From: Solirubrobacterales bacterium
Lineage (GTDB): Bacteria > Actinomycetota > Thermoleophilia > Solirubrobacterales > Solirubrobacteraceae
Length of the DNA stretch: 64,000 nucleotides
Reading direction: 5' to 3'
Assembly: GCA_947474595.1 (NCBI GenBank)
Contig: CANJIV010000002.1
Location: forward strand, 186,001 to 250,000
Below, one piece after another: positions 36,412 through 45,534 of the stretch. The notes under the pieces were generated by a model. That model had not been told where the DNA came from and did not search any database. It saw only the letters and a program-made list of their open reading frames with translations. The stretch's first letter is position 1, and each line of letters opens with the position of its first letter. A program made the position numbers and the translations under genes.

Positions 36412-38247
36412 CTAGACGACTAACCCCTGCTTCTTAACGGCTGCCTTCACCGAAACGGTCCTAGATACAGAGCGCGCCGTTCCGCCAGTTGGCGTGAAGC
36501 TGACGGTCACCTTCACCGACAACTTGCCCGCCTTCCTAAGCGCAGCCTTGCCGGCAGCGTTGAGGACTATGCGCACGCTGAATGTCCCTGCTTTGCTTAC
36601 TGTGAGAGTTACAGCGCCAACCTTCGTCGCCTTCTTAGAGACGAGCGCACTCGCAGTAGCACGGGCCACACCAGCGCCCGGCAAACGCAACCCGAGCGTC
36701 ACAACGCCGGCAGTGGTCGCCGTCCCGGTGGGAATCGTGAAAACGTTGCTCGGAACTACCGGCGGCGGGGTGGTGTCCGGCGGCGGGGTGGTGTCCGGCG
36801 GCGGGGTGGTGTCCGGCGGCGGGGTGACGACAGCGTCGCCAGCTTTATTCCAGCCGATTGCATTGGCGCCCACTAGCGCTGCTGTGCGCAGCCCAAGCGA
36901 GAGCGGTCCGTAATCATTGGGGAACAGAACTGCTTGGCCACCAGCAGAAACGGCTGAGGTGACGTAGTCCTTGACTGACCGCGCCTTGGCCTCTTCGCCT
37001 GCACTATTTCCCCACACCGTGGAGTTGTCGTCAAATGCGAGCAGGTAGGTGATCGTGCAGATTGCATAGCCAGCTACCGAGTTCACCCCGCTTACAGCTG
37101 CCCAACTTTCAAGGGTTGGATCTGCGCCGGTGGGGACGTTGTTCCACGTCACACCGGTGCAGTTAGCACCCTTATTTGAGTTCGAATAGCCATCAGCATC
37201 GGCCGTCGGCTCGCGATAGGTACCAGCAGTATTGGCAACCTGCGTCCAATACTTATCATCGTCGCGTGAGCCGATCGATGTGGTTGCCGTGATCCCAAAA
37301 TTCTTGGACCGGGCCGTCGCAAGATCGCCATAGCCCAGCGAGCCGTCGGTTGAGTTAACCGTGTCGGCAAGCGAACCGCCACCGCTAGCTCCACCGTCAA
37401 CTAGATTCGCGCCAGTGTTCGGCCACGTCCTGCTGTCGGCCGTCATGTAGGTTGTCAACCAACCACGCGTTGGGTTGACTTTGGCGAGATAGTCCTTGAA
37501 GACAAAGGTTGTACCGCTGTCGTCGTAACGCTTAACTCGTTTGATCGCCTGCGCGCGGCACTCCGCGTCGGTTTTGGTTGCACTATTGCCGACTATCGCC
37601 GTTAGTTCTGGGAAGATCTCGCCCCAAGTATCGTGGTCGGAATCGCCGTTCCAGATCTCCTCCAGCTGAGTCGCTGTAAAGCGGACGCGATCGGTGTAGT
37701 TGCTCGCAGATGCTGCCGTTTGATTGCCAGCAGGCAGCGAGTGCACATCGCAGTTGTTGGGAAAGTTAACGATCAGAGTTACCGCTCCAACGGCGGCTGG
37801 TATTACGTGGATAAGACCCTCGTCGCCTGTGGCGTCGATTCCCCCGTTGATCTGGGATGTCTGGGTGGGATTGGGCGGCTCATCAGAGCCAGCGAAACGG
37901 TTGGCTGGAGTCCTGCTGAGGGCACCATCAGAGTTATTGCCGACGGATGTTCCACGCTCTCCCAGCGAACGGCGACCGGCACCACTGCCGCTGCCGGTGT
38001 ATGTGACGTTGGGATAAACGCCGGCGCTTAGGCAGTAGTTATTCTGGAAATCAAGCTTCCAACTTGCCTCGGCTGTTACGGCGAACGAAGCACCCTGGCC
38101 ACTAGTGTCAGAGCCTAGGCATTGACCTGAGGTGAATGCTGCCTGTGCTCCAGGTGCCGATACGGCAAACGCTGCGGCAGCGGCTAAAACAGCGGCCGCT
38201 CCTAAGTGTTGGCGGCGCTTTGCCGCCTTGAGAATTCCTAGTCTCAT
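36412..38247 (-). CDS. Large exported PstS-like substrate-binding protein (third PstS)
   Basis: I start at ATG 38247, which directly begins a signal peptide (VLAAAAAFAVSAPGAQA); the longer frame to 38448 has no signal. The mature 580-residue protein follows PstS order: GSDTSGQGASF, VTYTGSGSGAGRRSLG, NRFAGSDEPPN, VIPAAVGAVTLIVNFPNNCD, ATQLEEIWNGD, RYDDSGTTFVFKDYL. A PPPDTT linker (three 18-bp repeats) leads to a C-terminal beta-sandwich (VRIVLNAAGKAALRKAGKL) shared with the 38430 gene. It lacks a lipobox and has no permease beside it. It may store or scavenge phosphate, or act as a surface protein, feeding either Pst system. Ligand identity is inference. Confidence 0.8.
   Translation of the reverse strand: MRLGILKAAKRRQHLGAAAVLAAAAAFAVSAPGAQAAFTSGQCLGSDTSGQGASFAVTAEASWKLDFQNNYCLSAGVYPNVTYTGSGSGAGRRSLGERGTSVGNNSDGALSRTPANRFAGSDEPPNPTQTSQINGGIDATGDEGLIHVIPAAVGAVTLIVNFPNNCDVHSLPAGNQTAASASNYTDRVRFTATQLEEIWNGDSDHDTWGEIFPELTAIVGNSATKTDAECRAQAIKRVKRYDDSGTTFVFKDYLAKVNPTRGWLTTYMTADSRTWPNTGANLVDGGASGGGSLADTVNSTDGSLGYGDLATARSKNFGITATTSIGSRDDDKYWTQVANTAGTYREPTADADGYSNSNKGANCTGVTWNNVPTGADPTLESWAAVSGVNSVAGYAICTITYLLAFDDNSTVWGNSAGEEAKARSVKDYVTSAVSAGGQAVLFPNDYGPLSLGLRTAALVGANAIGWNKAGDAVVTPPPDTTPPPDTTPPPDTTPPPVVPSNVFTIPTGTATTAGVVTLGLRLPGAGVARATASALVSKKATKVGAVTLTVSKAGTFSVRIVLNAAGKAALRKAGKLSVKVTVSFTPTGGTARSVSRTVSVKAAVKKQGLVV
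36759..36826 (-). repeat. 18-bp repeat encoding a PPPDTT linker
   Basis: Three identical 18-bp units start at 36759, 36777 and 36795, with a partial fourth from 36813. Identity at the DNA level, unlike the diverged array at 891, implies recent expansion. They encode the linker between the PstS-like and beta-sandwich domains. Confidence 0.9.
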
Positions 38248-38339
38248 GTTCTGAACTGTCCTTTCGAGATGTTCGTGAGTGTCTAAGTTGCTACCTACGC
38301 TCCCCAGAATCACCCCGCCAACCCGCCTGCGCAAGACCC

Positions 38340-38368
38340 GTTCACGGAAGAGACACGCGGCGATCACA
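38340..38368. promoter_or_regulatory. Possible PHO-box-like triplet upstream of the PstS-like gene
   Basis: GTTCACG (38340), AGACACG (38351) and GATCACA (38362) start 11 bp apart, about 95-120 nt upstream of the PstS-like ATG. Units are more divergent than elsewhere and point away from the gene, so support is weaker. Confidence 0.35.
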
Positions 38369-38429
38369 ACTCGTTGGCGGCTACTTATCCAGAACTTCTC
38401 CAAACCTCTCCTGAGAGAGCAGACATCCC

Positions 38430-40481
38430 TCATCGCCAGCCCGCCCAACTGGCCGTCGCCTTAGCTGCCTTGACTCGGAAGACGACCGTTACCGTGCGAC
38501 TCAGTCGCTTGCCTTGGCTGGAGATGAAGCTCACAACTGCCTTGGCACTAATTGCCTTTCCTGATCTCAGTAGCCTCTTGGAGGATTGAGATGCGGGGCG
38601 CAGGGTAAGCGTTAGTCGCCCAGCCCTACGCGGCTTTGCCGTGGCAGAGGCGATCGTTACAATCGACGTGCGCTTGCGGCCTGCGACTACTTTGACAGTG
38701 CTACGTCTAGCCACCGCTGCGAGTCCGCCCGAGCTCGGAACAGCCACAGCAAGCACAACCGTTCCGTCGCTTCGGCCTGTCGCGCGTACGCTCAGCCGAG
38801 TTGGCGGCGGCGTAACATCAGGAACTTCGCTTGGACCAAGGTCAGGAGGCGGGACCACTATCGACTCAGAGGGCTCGGCTTGGCGAGTGACGACGAAGGC
38901 ATCTGAACGGTCATTTGCATCTCCGGCGATGAGGTTCGTCGCGGTTGAGGTGAAGGCCAATCGGTCGCCATTGGCGCTGATCGAAACCGAGCTGGCTACG
39001 TCACCGTTTAGATCAGTCCCGGTGCGACCTAAGGCCGCCCTTTGCACCGTCAGACCATCGAGATCGACTACGTAGAGATCCCTACTCCCCACCACCGACC
39101 GCCGTGCGCCAATAAATCGCAGCGCCGGCAGTAGATAGGTGGTGCGAGCGCTAGCGACAGCCAACCAGCGCCCTCCAGACGACATCGACAGTCCGTCAAT
39201 TGGTGAGCTTGTTCCCTGATCGTTAGGGTCGCCTTCGCGCGTGAGCTCCAACGTCCCAACCTTGCGCGAGACGCCAACAGACATGTCGGTCACAAAGAGG
39301 TCTGCTAATGAGCCCGTCACCGCCGTAGGGCGCAACCCAGCCGCCGTGATGAATGCCACCCGTTTGCCGTCGCCACTGAGCGCCGGAGCGAGATTTAGAA
39401 TGTCGGAGCGGCCTTGCTCAGTGTCTGTTAACGGTCCGTAGCAGGAGCCAGTGACAAGCGGCCCAGTTATGAGGGCCAGCGATGGATCACAAGCAGGATC
39501 GTCAGGATCGGCTAGTCCAGTAATCCGTCTTGTCGGCGAAGTTGGTCCGTCGTCTATCCGTTGCCATAGGTAGTAACTCAACGATGTATCAAGTGACTCT
39601 CCCAGCAACAGCCGGGTCTGAGCGGGTCCATTTTGGCCTGTCCAGGCGACGGTGGAACCATCTGAACTGATCCCCGCCGGTCCAATCGCCCCGCCGGCCG
39701 GACCTCCGCCTGATGAAAGGCGTGTGACCAGAGTCGTGGAGTGCGCCGCTCGATCGCGAACGAAGAGTTGATACTCAGGGGTGTCGAGGCCCGCAGACGA
39801 TGGTAGATCGGTAAAGACATCGGCCGTACGGAAGATGACGCGAGATCCGTCGCCACTGATCGCTATCCCCCGGCTAACGTCGGTTCCGGGATTACGTCCT
39901 GGCATAGGCGTAACCCGTGGTGCGTACGAAGCCGGCTGATCTGAACCGTCGCGCGCGGAGATGAGCTCGTAGGCCCCAGGAGCCGATGGAGCAATGTTCA
40001 TATTGCGGATGTAAACGTCAATCGAATCGTTTGTGTCAGCGGGCACCAGCTGGGCGGCAGTAGAGAAAGCGATCGTGCTCCCATCGACGCTGATCGAAGG
40101 GTTCTGGGCGCCACGAGTGATCAGCGCGCCGTCAACATCTCCGCGCAGATCACCATCGGCCACGCGCTCAAGGGCCTTGGTCTCCATGTCGAAGCGAAAG
40201 ATGCCACCGACCCGATAGCTACCTAGCGGATCGCTATCACTGTCGTCAAAGAGATTGCGGGCGCGCGTCTGGATCGCTACATAGCGCCCATTGCCTGAGA
40301 TCGTCGCGTAAGTGGTGGAGTCATCGCCTTGCTCTAGGCGCGCGAACGATGCCGAGACGATCTGAGCCCCCAGCCCATAGTAGGCCTCTGCTGCGGTCTC
40401 AGAGAGCGCCGTTGCGCCAGCGGCCGCGACGACCACGAGAGCCAGCAGGCGTGCTGAAGGCAAGCTGATCACGACCCCCAC
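38430..40481 (-). CDS. Exported WD40-like (PD40/TolB-type) beta-propeller protein
   Basis: 683 residues with a signal peptide (LLALVVVAAAGATALSETAA). Repeated PD40 blades carry the pattern S-x-D-G-x-x-[VI]-A-[FI]: ISGNGRYVAIQTRA, VSVDGSTIAFSTAA, ISGDGSRVIFRTAD, LSGDGKRVAFITAA, ISANGDRLAFTSTA, giving at least six to seven blades (about 55-560). The C-terminus (about 580-683) is the Arg/Lys-rich beta-sandwich shared with the PstS-like protein. Such propellers bind proteins or polymers; no catalytic site is seen. Its start overlaps the PKD gene by 13 nt, so the two are co-transcribed from the PHO-box-bearing region at 42467-42700. Confidence 0.75.
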   Translation of the reverse strand: MGVVISLPSARLLALVVVAAAGATALSETAAEAYYGLGAQIVSASFARLEQGDDSTTYATISGNGRYVAIQTRARNLFDDSDSDPLGSYRVGGIFRFDMETKALERVADGDLRGDVDGALITRGAQNPSISVDGSTIAFSTAAQLVPADTNDSIDVYIRNMNIAPSAPGAYELISARDGSDQPASYAPRVTPMPGRNPGTDVSRGIAISGDGSRVIFRTADVFTDLPSSAGLDTPEYQLFVRDRAAHSTTLVTRLSSGGGPAGGAIGPAGISSDGSTVAWTGQNGPAQTRLLLGESLDTSLSYYLWQRIDDGPTSPTRRITGLADPDDPACDPSLALITGPLVTGSCYGPLTDTEQGRSDILNLAPALSGDGKRVAFITAAGLRPTAVTGSLADLFVTDMSVGVSRKVGTLELTREGDPNDQGTSSPIDGLSMSSGGRWLAVASARTTYLLPALRFIGARRSVVGSRDLYVVDLDGLTVQRAALGRTGTDLNGDVASSVSISANGDRLAFTSTATNLIAGDANDRSDAFVVTRQAEPSESIVVPPPDLGPSEVPDVTPPPTRLSVRATGRSDGTVVLAVAVPSSGGLAAVARRSTVKVVAGRKRTSIVTIASATAKPRRAGRLTLTLRPASQSSKRLLRSGKAISAKAVVSFISSQGKRLSRTVTVVFRVKAAKATASWAGWR

Positions 40482-42466
40482 CTAGCTATTGGGCTACTTG
40501 AACTCAGTCCAGCAATACGCACGCGTCGATAGATCGTCTTGTGATTGCCTGCCCTATCTGTGGCTTGAACCGTGACGCGATAAACCCCTGGGGCTGCGTA
40601 GCGATGACTAATCGCAGATCGCCGCGCGGTGTGGCCGCCGTCGCCCCAAGAGATCGTCGTTGAATAGATATCGACGCCAGAGACCGAGCGAGCGGGCCCA
40701 TCGGTGAGCTTGAGCGCCAATGTCGACCTCTTGGGCGCTAGCTCGGCAATGCTGGGTGCACGACGGTCGACCTTGATCTCTGCCGGCAGGCTCTCGGTCT
40801 GCTGACCCAGCCCATCTTTTGCTATTACCTTGATCACGCTGACACCGTCAGGAAGTTGCTCGCGATTCAAGACAGCACGACGGCCGCGCAGGCCTTGCAA
40901 CACTAGGTTGTCGTCGACGCTAACCGCATAGGTGACAGCCGAAAGTGCATTCGGGGCGCGATCCCACGTAATTGCGACAGTGGAAGAACGCACGAAGTCG
41001 ATCGGCGTCTGCACGGCAAAGATGCTTGGCGGAGCATCGACCACCGCGCCGGCGATCTGCCCGAAGCTCTCGCCGCCCTGTTGGAATGCGATCGCACTAT
41101 CGCCAAAACCTGAGCCGGCGAGTGCGAGGTCATTGACTGGACCTCCGTGCGAAGCCGAGACTAACTGCGTGTTGTCGACCTCATCTGCTCCGCCCTCGCG
41201 CACGGCGACTCCGCTTGCACTTACGCCACGGACCTTCCAAACGGCTACCGAGGCCCTGTTCTCCTGAGCCACCGTTATGACTGGATCACTGGCCCCCGTG
41301 CCGGTTCCGTCATCGACGCGAAGTGGCGGACCTACGGCTTCATCATCTCCGGCAGCCAGAACGGTCGTCCCGGCGAGATCAAAGGCTGTTAGGAAAGCTC
41401 CGCTGGGCGAGACTCCCACCGAGGGGCGTCCGGGAGTGCCGGAAGGGCCAACGTCGCCGCCTCCGTCGACGATCCTCGCCTGCCCGAACTTACCGGCCAT
41501 GTCGGAGAAAGCATCTGGGATCGTGGCCACCATCGTGCGCGTACCCTTCAGCGCTGATCCTGCTCCTGACTGCTGGCGAAAGGCGACTGCGCCTTGCCCG
41601 AACCCTGCGACGTTGAGGGCAAACTGATCGGCGGCTCCGCGTAATGGCTTACCCAGCCAACTCTGCGGGCTAACGATTAATGGAATCCCCAGCGACTGCG
41701 CGAAGACCCGGCGGGCCCAGATCCGATCTACAAACTCATCGTCGGGCTCCTGAAAGGCGACGATCCCGTTGCCGTTGATGTCAATCCCCACTTGGGGAGC
41801 GTTGCCAGCAACGGCTGCGCGGACTGGCGAGACAGAGTTGCGATCAACTAGCGACCCGAAGACCGACCAGTAGCTACCACCGAAGCGCGCAATGCGGATA
41901 TCGCCGCGTATATAACCAGACGCCAAGCCCCCTCCGCCGGCGCCCCCATCAGGCAAGACCCGGTAAGTCAGCAACGCTTGGCCTGCGCGGTTCATCGCTA
42001 AAGACGGCCACGTCCCTGTCGCTTCACCAACGTTGAGGTCAATCGGGACTGGTGCTTGAAACATCGTCGCCCCTGGATCAAGACCCGCCCCGAACATGCG
42101 GTCAGAGCCGTAGCCAAACTCCTGCACCCAGATAACGATTAAGCGGCCGCCGTCAGCGGCCGCTATACGCGGCCAAGATGATCCGAACCTCTGCTTGGCC
42201 CCGAGATCAACGCGCTGGGGCGTCTGCCACTGGCCCTCCTTGAGGCGGGAGACGAAGATATGGGGTCGCCCGCCGTCTAGGCGACGGTAGACAAGTCCGC
42301 CACTTCCGTCCGAGGCCATCGCCACGCCTCCGAGCTCGAGTACGTCGGCAGAAGGACCATCGATGGTTTGGGCGGCAAATATCTCTGCATCCGCCTCAGA
42401 CGCGACGCCAAATACGCCGATCAGGCAAGCGAAGATAGCTCCGACCAACAGCGTGCGCGTAAGCAT
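40469..42466 (-). CDS. Exported propeller-like protein with C-terminal PKD domain
   Basis: 665 residues. Signal peptide TLLVGAIFACLIGVFGVASE. The N-terminal 430 residues repeat a blade-like unit (AMASDGSGGLVYRRLDGGRP, LAMNRAGQALLTYRVL, IDINGNGIVAFQEPDD, GFGQGAVAFRQQSG). An Ig-like region (about 490-570) follows, then a PKD domain with TISWGDGGHTARR and YAAPGVYRVTVQATDRAGN (about 600-655). PKD modules mediate surface protein-protein or polysaccharide contacts. It is first of a two-gene minus operon divergent from pstS2; the PHO-box-like array lies 33-72 nt upstream, so induction by phosphate limitation is likely. Confidence 0.72.
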   Translation of the reverse strand: MLTRTLLVGAIFACLIGVFGVASEADAEIFAAQTIDGPSADVLELGGVAMASDGSGGLVYRRLDGGRPHIFVSRLKEGQWQTPQRVDLGAKQRFGSSWPRIAAADGGRLIVIWVQEFGYGSDRMFGAGLDPGATMFQAPVPIDLNVGEATGTWPSLAMNRAGQALLTYRVLPDGGAGGGGLASGYIRGDIRIARFGGSYWSVFGSLVDRNSVSPVRAAVAGNAPQVGIDINGNGIVAFQEPDDEFVDRIWARRVFAQSLGIPLIVSPQSWLGKPLRGAADQFALNVAGFGQGAVAFRQQSGAGSALKGTRTMVATIPDAFSDMAGKFGQARIVDGGGDVGPSGTPGRPSVGVSPSGAFLTAFDLAGTTVLAAGDDEAVGPPLRVDDGTGTGASDPVITVAQENRASVAVWKVRGVSASGVAVREGGADEVDNTQLVSASHGGPVNDLALAGSGFGDSAIAFQQGGESFGQIAGAVVDAPPSIFAVQTPIDFVRSSTVAITWDRAPNALSAVTYAVSVDDNLVLQGLRGRRAVLNREQLPDGVSVIKVIAKDGLGQQTESLPAEIKVDRRAPSIAELAPKRSTLALKLTDGPARSVSGVDIYSTTISWGDGGHTARRSAISHRYAAPGVYRVTVQATDRAGNHKTIYRRVRIAGLSSSSPIARWGS

Positions 42467-42498
42467 GCCTCAACGGTGGCGGCGCACGGCGGCGCGCG

Positions 42499-42538
42499 TG
42501 TGAACGTCCTGAGACGATTTGGTGAACTTCTTGTCACC
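42499..42538 (-). promoter_or_regulatory. Four-unit PHO-box-like array, proximal to the PKD-protein gene
   Basis: TGTGAAC (42499), TGAGACG (42510), GGTGAAC (42521) and TGTCACC (42532) start exactly 11 bp apart. Read toward the minus-strand gene at 42466 they give GTTCAC-type units in the same orientation as at pstS1. Confidence 0.6.
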
Positions 42539-42547
42539 CCGCCATAC

Positions 42548-42600
42548 GTTCACAACTTCTAGTTCACAACTTCTTCTCCATCTCGCAACGTCCTGTTCAC
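42548..42600 (+). promoter_or_regulatory. Three GTTCAC sites with a 14-bp direct repeat upstream of pstS2
   Basis: GTTCAC occurs at 42548, 42562 and 42595. The first two begin a 14-bp direct repeat (GTTCACAACTTCT plus one variable base). Together with the adjacent inverted-orientation array, five GTTCAC/GTGAAC hexamers fall within about 100 bp, far above chance expectation. Confidence 0.5.
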
Positions 42601-42700
42601 TGGTTGCGACGCGCAGGCCTACAAACTCTTACCAGTCCCGAGGGGTGGTGATGCCCCTTGGCCTACCTCGCCACCGACTGGAAAGGAACCGCACCCTGCC

Positions 42701-43534
42701 ATGACTCGCCTTCAACGGATTCTCTATCTTCACACCTCCCGCCGTAGGGCAATCGCTGCATCGGTGGCTACCGCTCTTGCTATCTGCGCGCTGCCGACCA
42801 CAGCCGTCGCTAAGCCGACGCTCTTGCTGAGCGGATCGACGTCTATATATCCAATGATTGTGCCGCTAGCGCAGTCTTACTCGGCCAACGCCAAATTTAA
42901 AGTCTTGCAGGGAGGGTCTGATATCGGCATAGCTGACGTCGCTCGTGGGCGAGTCACGATTGGCCTCTCCTCCCGAGACCCTCAGCCGTCAGATCCGGGC
43001 GGGCTAGCCTTCACCAAGGTCGCCCGCGATGGCGTCTGCTTAGTGACAAATCCATCAAACCCGGTAGGCAACCTGAGCCAGGCTCAGGTCCAGCAGATCT
43101 TCTCGGGCCGCATCCGCAGCTGGAGCCAGATCCCGGGCGCCCGCGTCAGCGGGCCGATCGACCTAATCGTCCGTACGGCGGCTTCTGGTACGCAAGATGC
43201 GTTTAAAAACATCTTCCTAGGACAGGACATTAACGTCGCTGGCTCTGCTGCTCAAAAGCCATCCAATGGACTCGTCCAACAGGCTGTGCGCTCGAATAAG
43301 AACGCGATTGGATATGTCTCATTCGACTTTTCCCGTGGCCTATGGGCCGTCCCCTACATGGGCGTTGGCTGCACTCTGCGTGCGGCTAAATCAGGGGCTT
43401 ATCCGGGCACACGTAACTTTTGGATGGTCACGCGCGGCAAGCCAGGTGGAGCCGCGAAATCCTTCATCGACTACGTCAAGACCAGCAGCACGGCGCGTCG
43501 GATTATCGCCACCGAATGGGTCCCCCTCCGATAG
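42701..43534 (+). CDS. pstS: Phosphate-binding protein PstS-like (second operon)
   Basis: 277 residues with a Sec signal peptide (AASVATALAICALPTTAVA) and no lipobox. Short PstS-type binding protein: LLSGSTSIYPMIVPLAQSY, VLQGGSDIGIADVARGRVTI, LSSRDPQPSD, NLSQAQVQQIFSGRIRSW, VRTAASGTQDAFKNIFLG. It resembles the PBP-like-2 PstS of Thermotoga/Bacillus type more than the long PstS at 24546. It begins the seven-gene run pstS-pstC-pstA-pstB-lipoprotein-zinc-ribbon genes; pstC follows with no gap. How an unanchored protein stays at a monoderm surface is unclear; the signal helix may remain uncleaved. Confidence 0.92.
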   Translation: MTRLQRILYLHTSRRRAIAASVATALAICALPTTAVAKPTLLLSGSTSIYPMIVPLAQSYSANAKFKVLQGGSDIGIADVARGRVTIGLSSRDPQPSDPGGLAFTKVARDGVCLVTNPSNPVGNLSQAQVQQIFSGRIRSWSQIPGARVSGPIDLIVRTAASGTQDAFKNIFLGQDINVAGSAAQKPSNGLVQQAVRSNKNAIGYVSFDFSRGLWAVPYMGVGCTLRAAKSGAYPGTRNFWMVTRGKPGGAAKSFIDYVKTSSTARRIIATEWVPLR

Positions 43535-44548
43535 ATGTCCGCACCGCCCCTAACGAAGTTCGCTAGATCGCCCAGGCGAAGTGGAGAGTCTCAGGATCGG
43601 CGCACCGAACTTGTACTCGGCGTGCTGGCCTGTGGCGTTTTGGCGCTGGTCGCTGGCATGGTCATCTTCGTCTTCGCCAAAGCGTGGCCTTCTTTTTCTC
43701 ATAACGGCCTCAAGTGGTTCGGGCCTGGCGGTGACGTGGGAGCCCAGCTACAGGCGATATTTAACTCACCGGCCGATCCAGCCAACTACGTCTACTTGTT
43801 GCGAGCGTGGCCGCTGATCTACGCCACGATCCTCGTCACCGCAAGCTCTGTCGCCTTAGCGCTTGCCTTCGCAGTTCTCTCGGCGATCTTCATCGTTGAG
43901 TTTGCCCCCAACCGCCTGCGCCGAATCTTAGAGCCGACCGTGCGCCTGCTGGCTGCCGTGCCGTCGGTGATCTATGGATTAATCGGAGTACTCGTGCTAG
44001 TTCCCCTCGTGGGAAATCACCTGATCACGCGTGCCCAGAAAGAGTCCGTGATCTTCGTCGTACAGTTGACTGGAAACTCGCTGCTTGTGGCGGTCATAGT
44101 TCTGACGATCATGATCACCCCGATCATGATCGCGATCATCGTTGATGCTCTGAGATCGGTACCAAACGGCTGGAAGGAAGGGGCCGCGGCGCTCGGAGTA
44201 AACCGCTGGCGGGTTATGTGGACGATCGTCGTGCGTTCAGCGCGCCCGGCGATTATTGCCGCGGCCGTTCTAGCTACTGCCCGTGCACTTGGGGAAGCCA
44301 TCATGCTTGCGATGGTCGCTGGCTCGGTTGCGTTCTCACCCAACCCACTCGACGGGCCGACCTTCTTTCTCGAACCGATCCAACCGCTGGCATCAACGAT
44401 CGTGATCAACGCAGAGGGCCTCACCGTTGTCCCATTCGGCCAGACGCTCTACGCCTTCGCCGCGGTATTGCTTGTCTCGGCGGCCGGCCTATCACTCTGC
44501 GGCTACGCTGCCAAACAGCCGCTTAAACGCTATGGGATCAGGGCCTAA
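43535..44548 (+). CDS. pstC: Phosphate ABC transporter permease PstC (second operon)
   Basis: 337 residues, six TM helices. VPSVIYGLIGVLVLVPLVG and the EAA loop WKEGAAALGVNRWRVMWTIV identify it. A large external loop (KWFGPGGDVGAQLQAIFNSP) lies between TM1 and TM2. The ATG directly follows the pstS stop, and its stop shares one base with the pstA start (TAATG). Confidence 0.95.
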   Translation: MSAPPLTKFARSPRRSGESQDRRTELVLGVLACGVLALVAGMVIFVFAKAWPSFSHNGLKWFGPGGDVGAQLQAIFNSPADPANYVYLLRAWPLIYATILVTASSVALALAFAVLSAIFIVEFAPNRLRRILEPTVRLLAAVPSVIYGLIGVLVLVPLVGNHLITRAQKESVIFVVQLTGNSLLVAVIVLTIMITPIMIAIIVDALRSVPNGWKEGAAALGVNRWRVMWTIVVRSARPAIIAAAVLATARALGEAIMLAMVAGSVAFSPNPLDGPTFFLEPIQPLASTIVINAEGLTVVPFGQTLYAFAAVLLVSAAGLSLCGYAAKQPLKRYGIRA

Positions 44549-45534
44549 TGTCGACCCCTTCTAGAGCCGCTGAACATCTAGGTCCGCGGCCATCAGGACC
44601 GACTGGTTCACGCGAAGCCCTCTCTTCTTGGGCTGTTATGGATCGCATCGGCCTTGGTCTCTGTTGGGCAGCGGGAATTGCGCTCTGCTTGATCGCGGCG
44701 GCCATCGTGGGCTTCATGCTCTTCAAAGGACTGCAGTTCTTGCGCCCAGACCTACTGGTTACCAGTCCGGTGGCATCCCAAGACCAAAGCAAGTCCGGAG
44801 GCTTCTTGGATCCAATGGTCGGGACGCTGATCCTGACTACAATCGGCACCGCGGTCGCTGTCCCGCTTGGTGTCGCCACGGCGATATGGCTAAGTGAATA
44901 CGCACGCCCATTTTGGCTGGCCAGGGCAGTCGAATCGGGTGTAGATATCATCGCTGGAACGCCAAGCATCGTGCTAGCGATCTTCGGCCTAATCATCTTC
45001 CAGCAGTCGTTCTTCGGCTTTCTGTCTTTCACCGCCGAAGGTGGCGCTGTATTTGGGCGATCTTTTCTCACAGCCGGCTTGATGATGTCGCTGATCGCAC
45101 TACCGCTGATAGTGGCGGCGACCCGTGAGGCGCTGCAGTCGATTCCGGGCCATGTCCGTGAAGCCTCATATGCGTTGGGCAAGAGCAAGTCGGCCACTAT
45201 CCGCCGAGTCCTTATCCCTGCCGCACGGCCGGCGATTGGAACTGGTGCGGCACTAGGGATGGGCAGAATCGCTGGCGACACCGCCATCGTTGTCATCTTG
45301 TTGGGTGCCACCGCTCTGCAGGCCGAGGGATCAACGCCGCTATTCGGCACCCTTCGCGGCACGGGAAGCACGCTCACCAGCTACGTCTACAACAACTCGC
45401 CAGCGGGAGAGGGCAACGCCCCTGAGAAGGCCTATGCGGCAGCTTTCGTGCTGCTGCTAATCGTGATCTTCTTGAACTTCTCGATCGACACGATCGCTGG
45501 CCGACGCAAGATGGAGGCTGCATGGAAGGGATGA
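44548..45534 (+). CDS. pstA: Phosphate ABC transporter permease PstA (second operon)
   Basis: 328 residues, six TM helices; LGVATAIWLSEYARPFWLA, GTPSIVLAIFGLIIF and the EAA loop VREASYALGKSKSATIRRVL are the PstA features. A C-terminal charged tail (GRRKMEAAWKG) is cytoplasmic. The gene overlaps pstB by 13 nt. About 35 residues longer than the first-operon PstA, mainly through its N-terminal tail. Confidence 0.95.
   Translation: MSTPSRAAEHLGPRPSGPTGSREALSSWAVMDRIGLGLCWAAGIALCLIAAAIVGFMLFKGLQFLRPDLLVTSPVASQDQSKSGGFLDPMVGTLILTTIGTAVAVPLGVATAIWLSEYARPFWLARAVESGVDIIAGTPSIVLAIFGLIIFQQSFFGFLSFTAEGGAVFGRSFLTAGLMMSLIALPLIVAATREALQSIPGHVREASYALGKSKSATIRRVLIPAARPAIGTGAALGMGRIAGDTAIVVILLGATALQAEGSTPLFGTLRGTGSTLTSYVYNNSPAGEGNAPEKAYAAAFVLLLIVIFLNFSIDTIAGRRKMEAAWKG

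Noticed and set aside
44538-45377. 279-codon minus-strand frame opposite pstA2
   Set aside because: High-GC antisense frame; pstA2 has clear EAA-loop and operon coupling.
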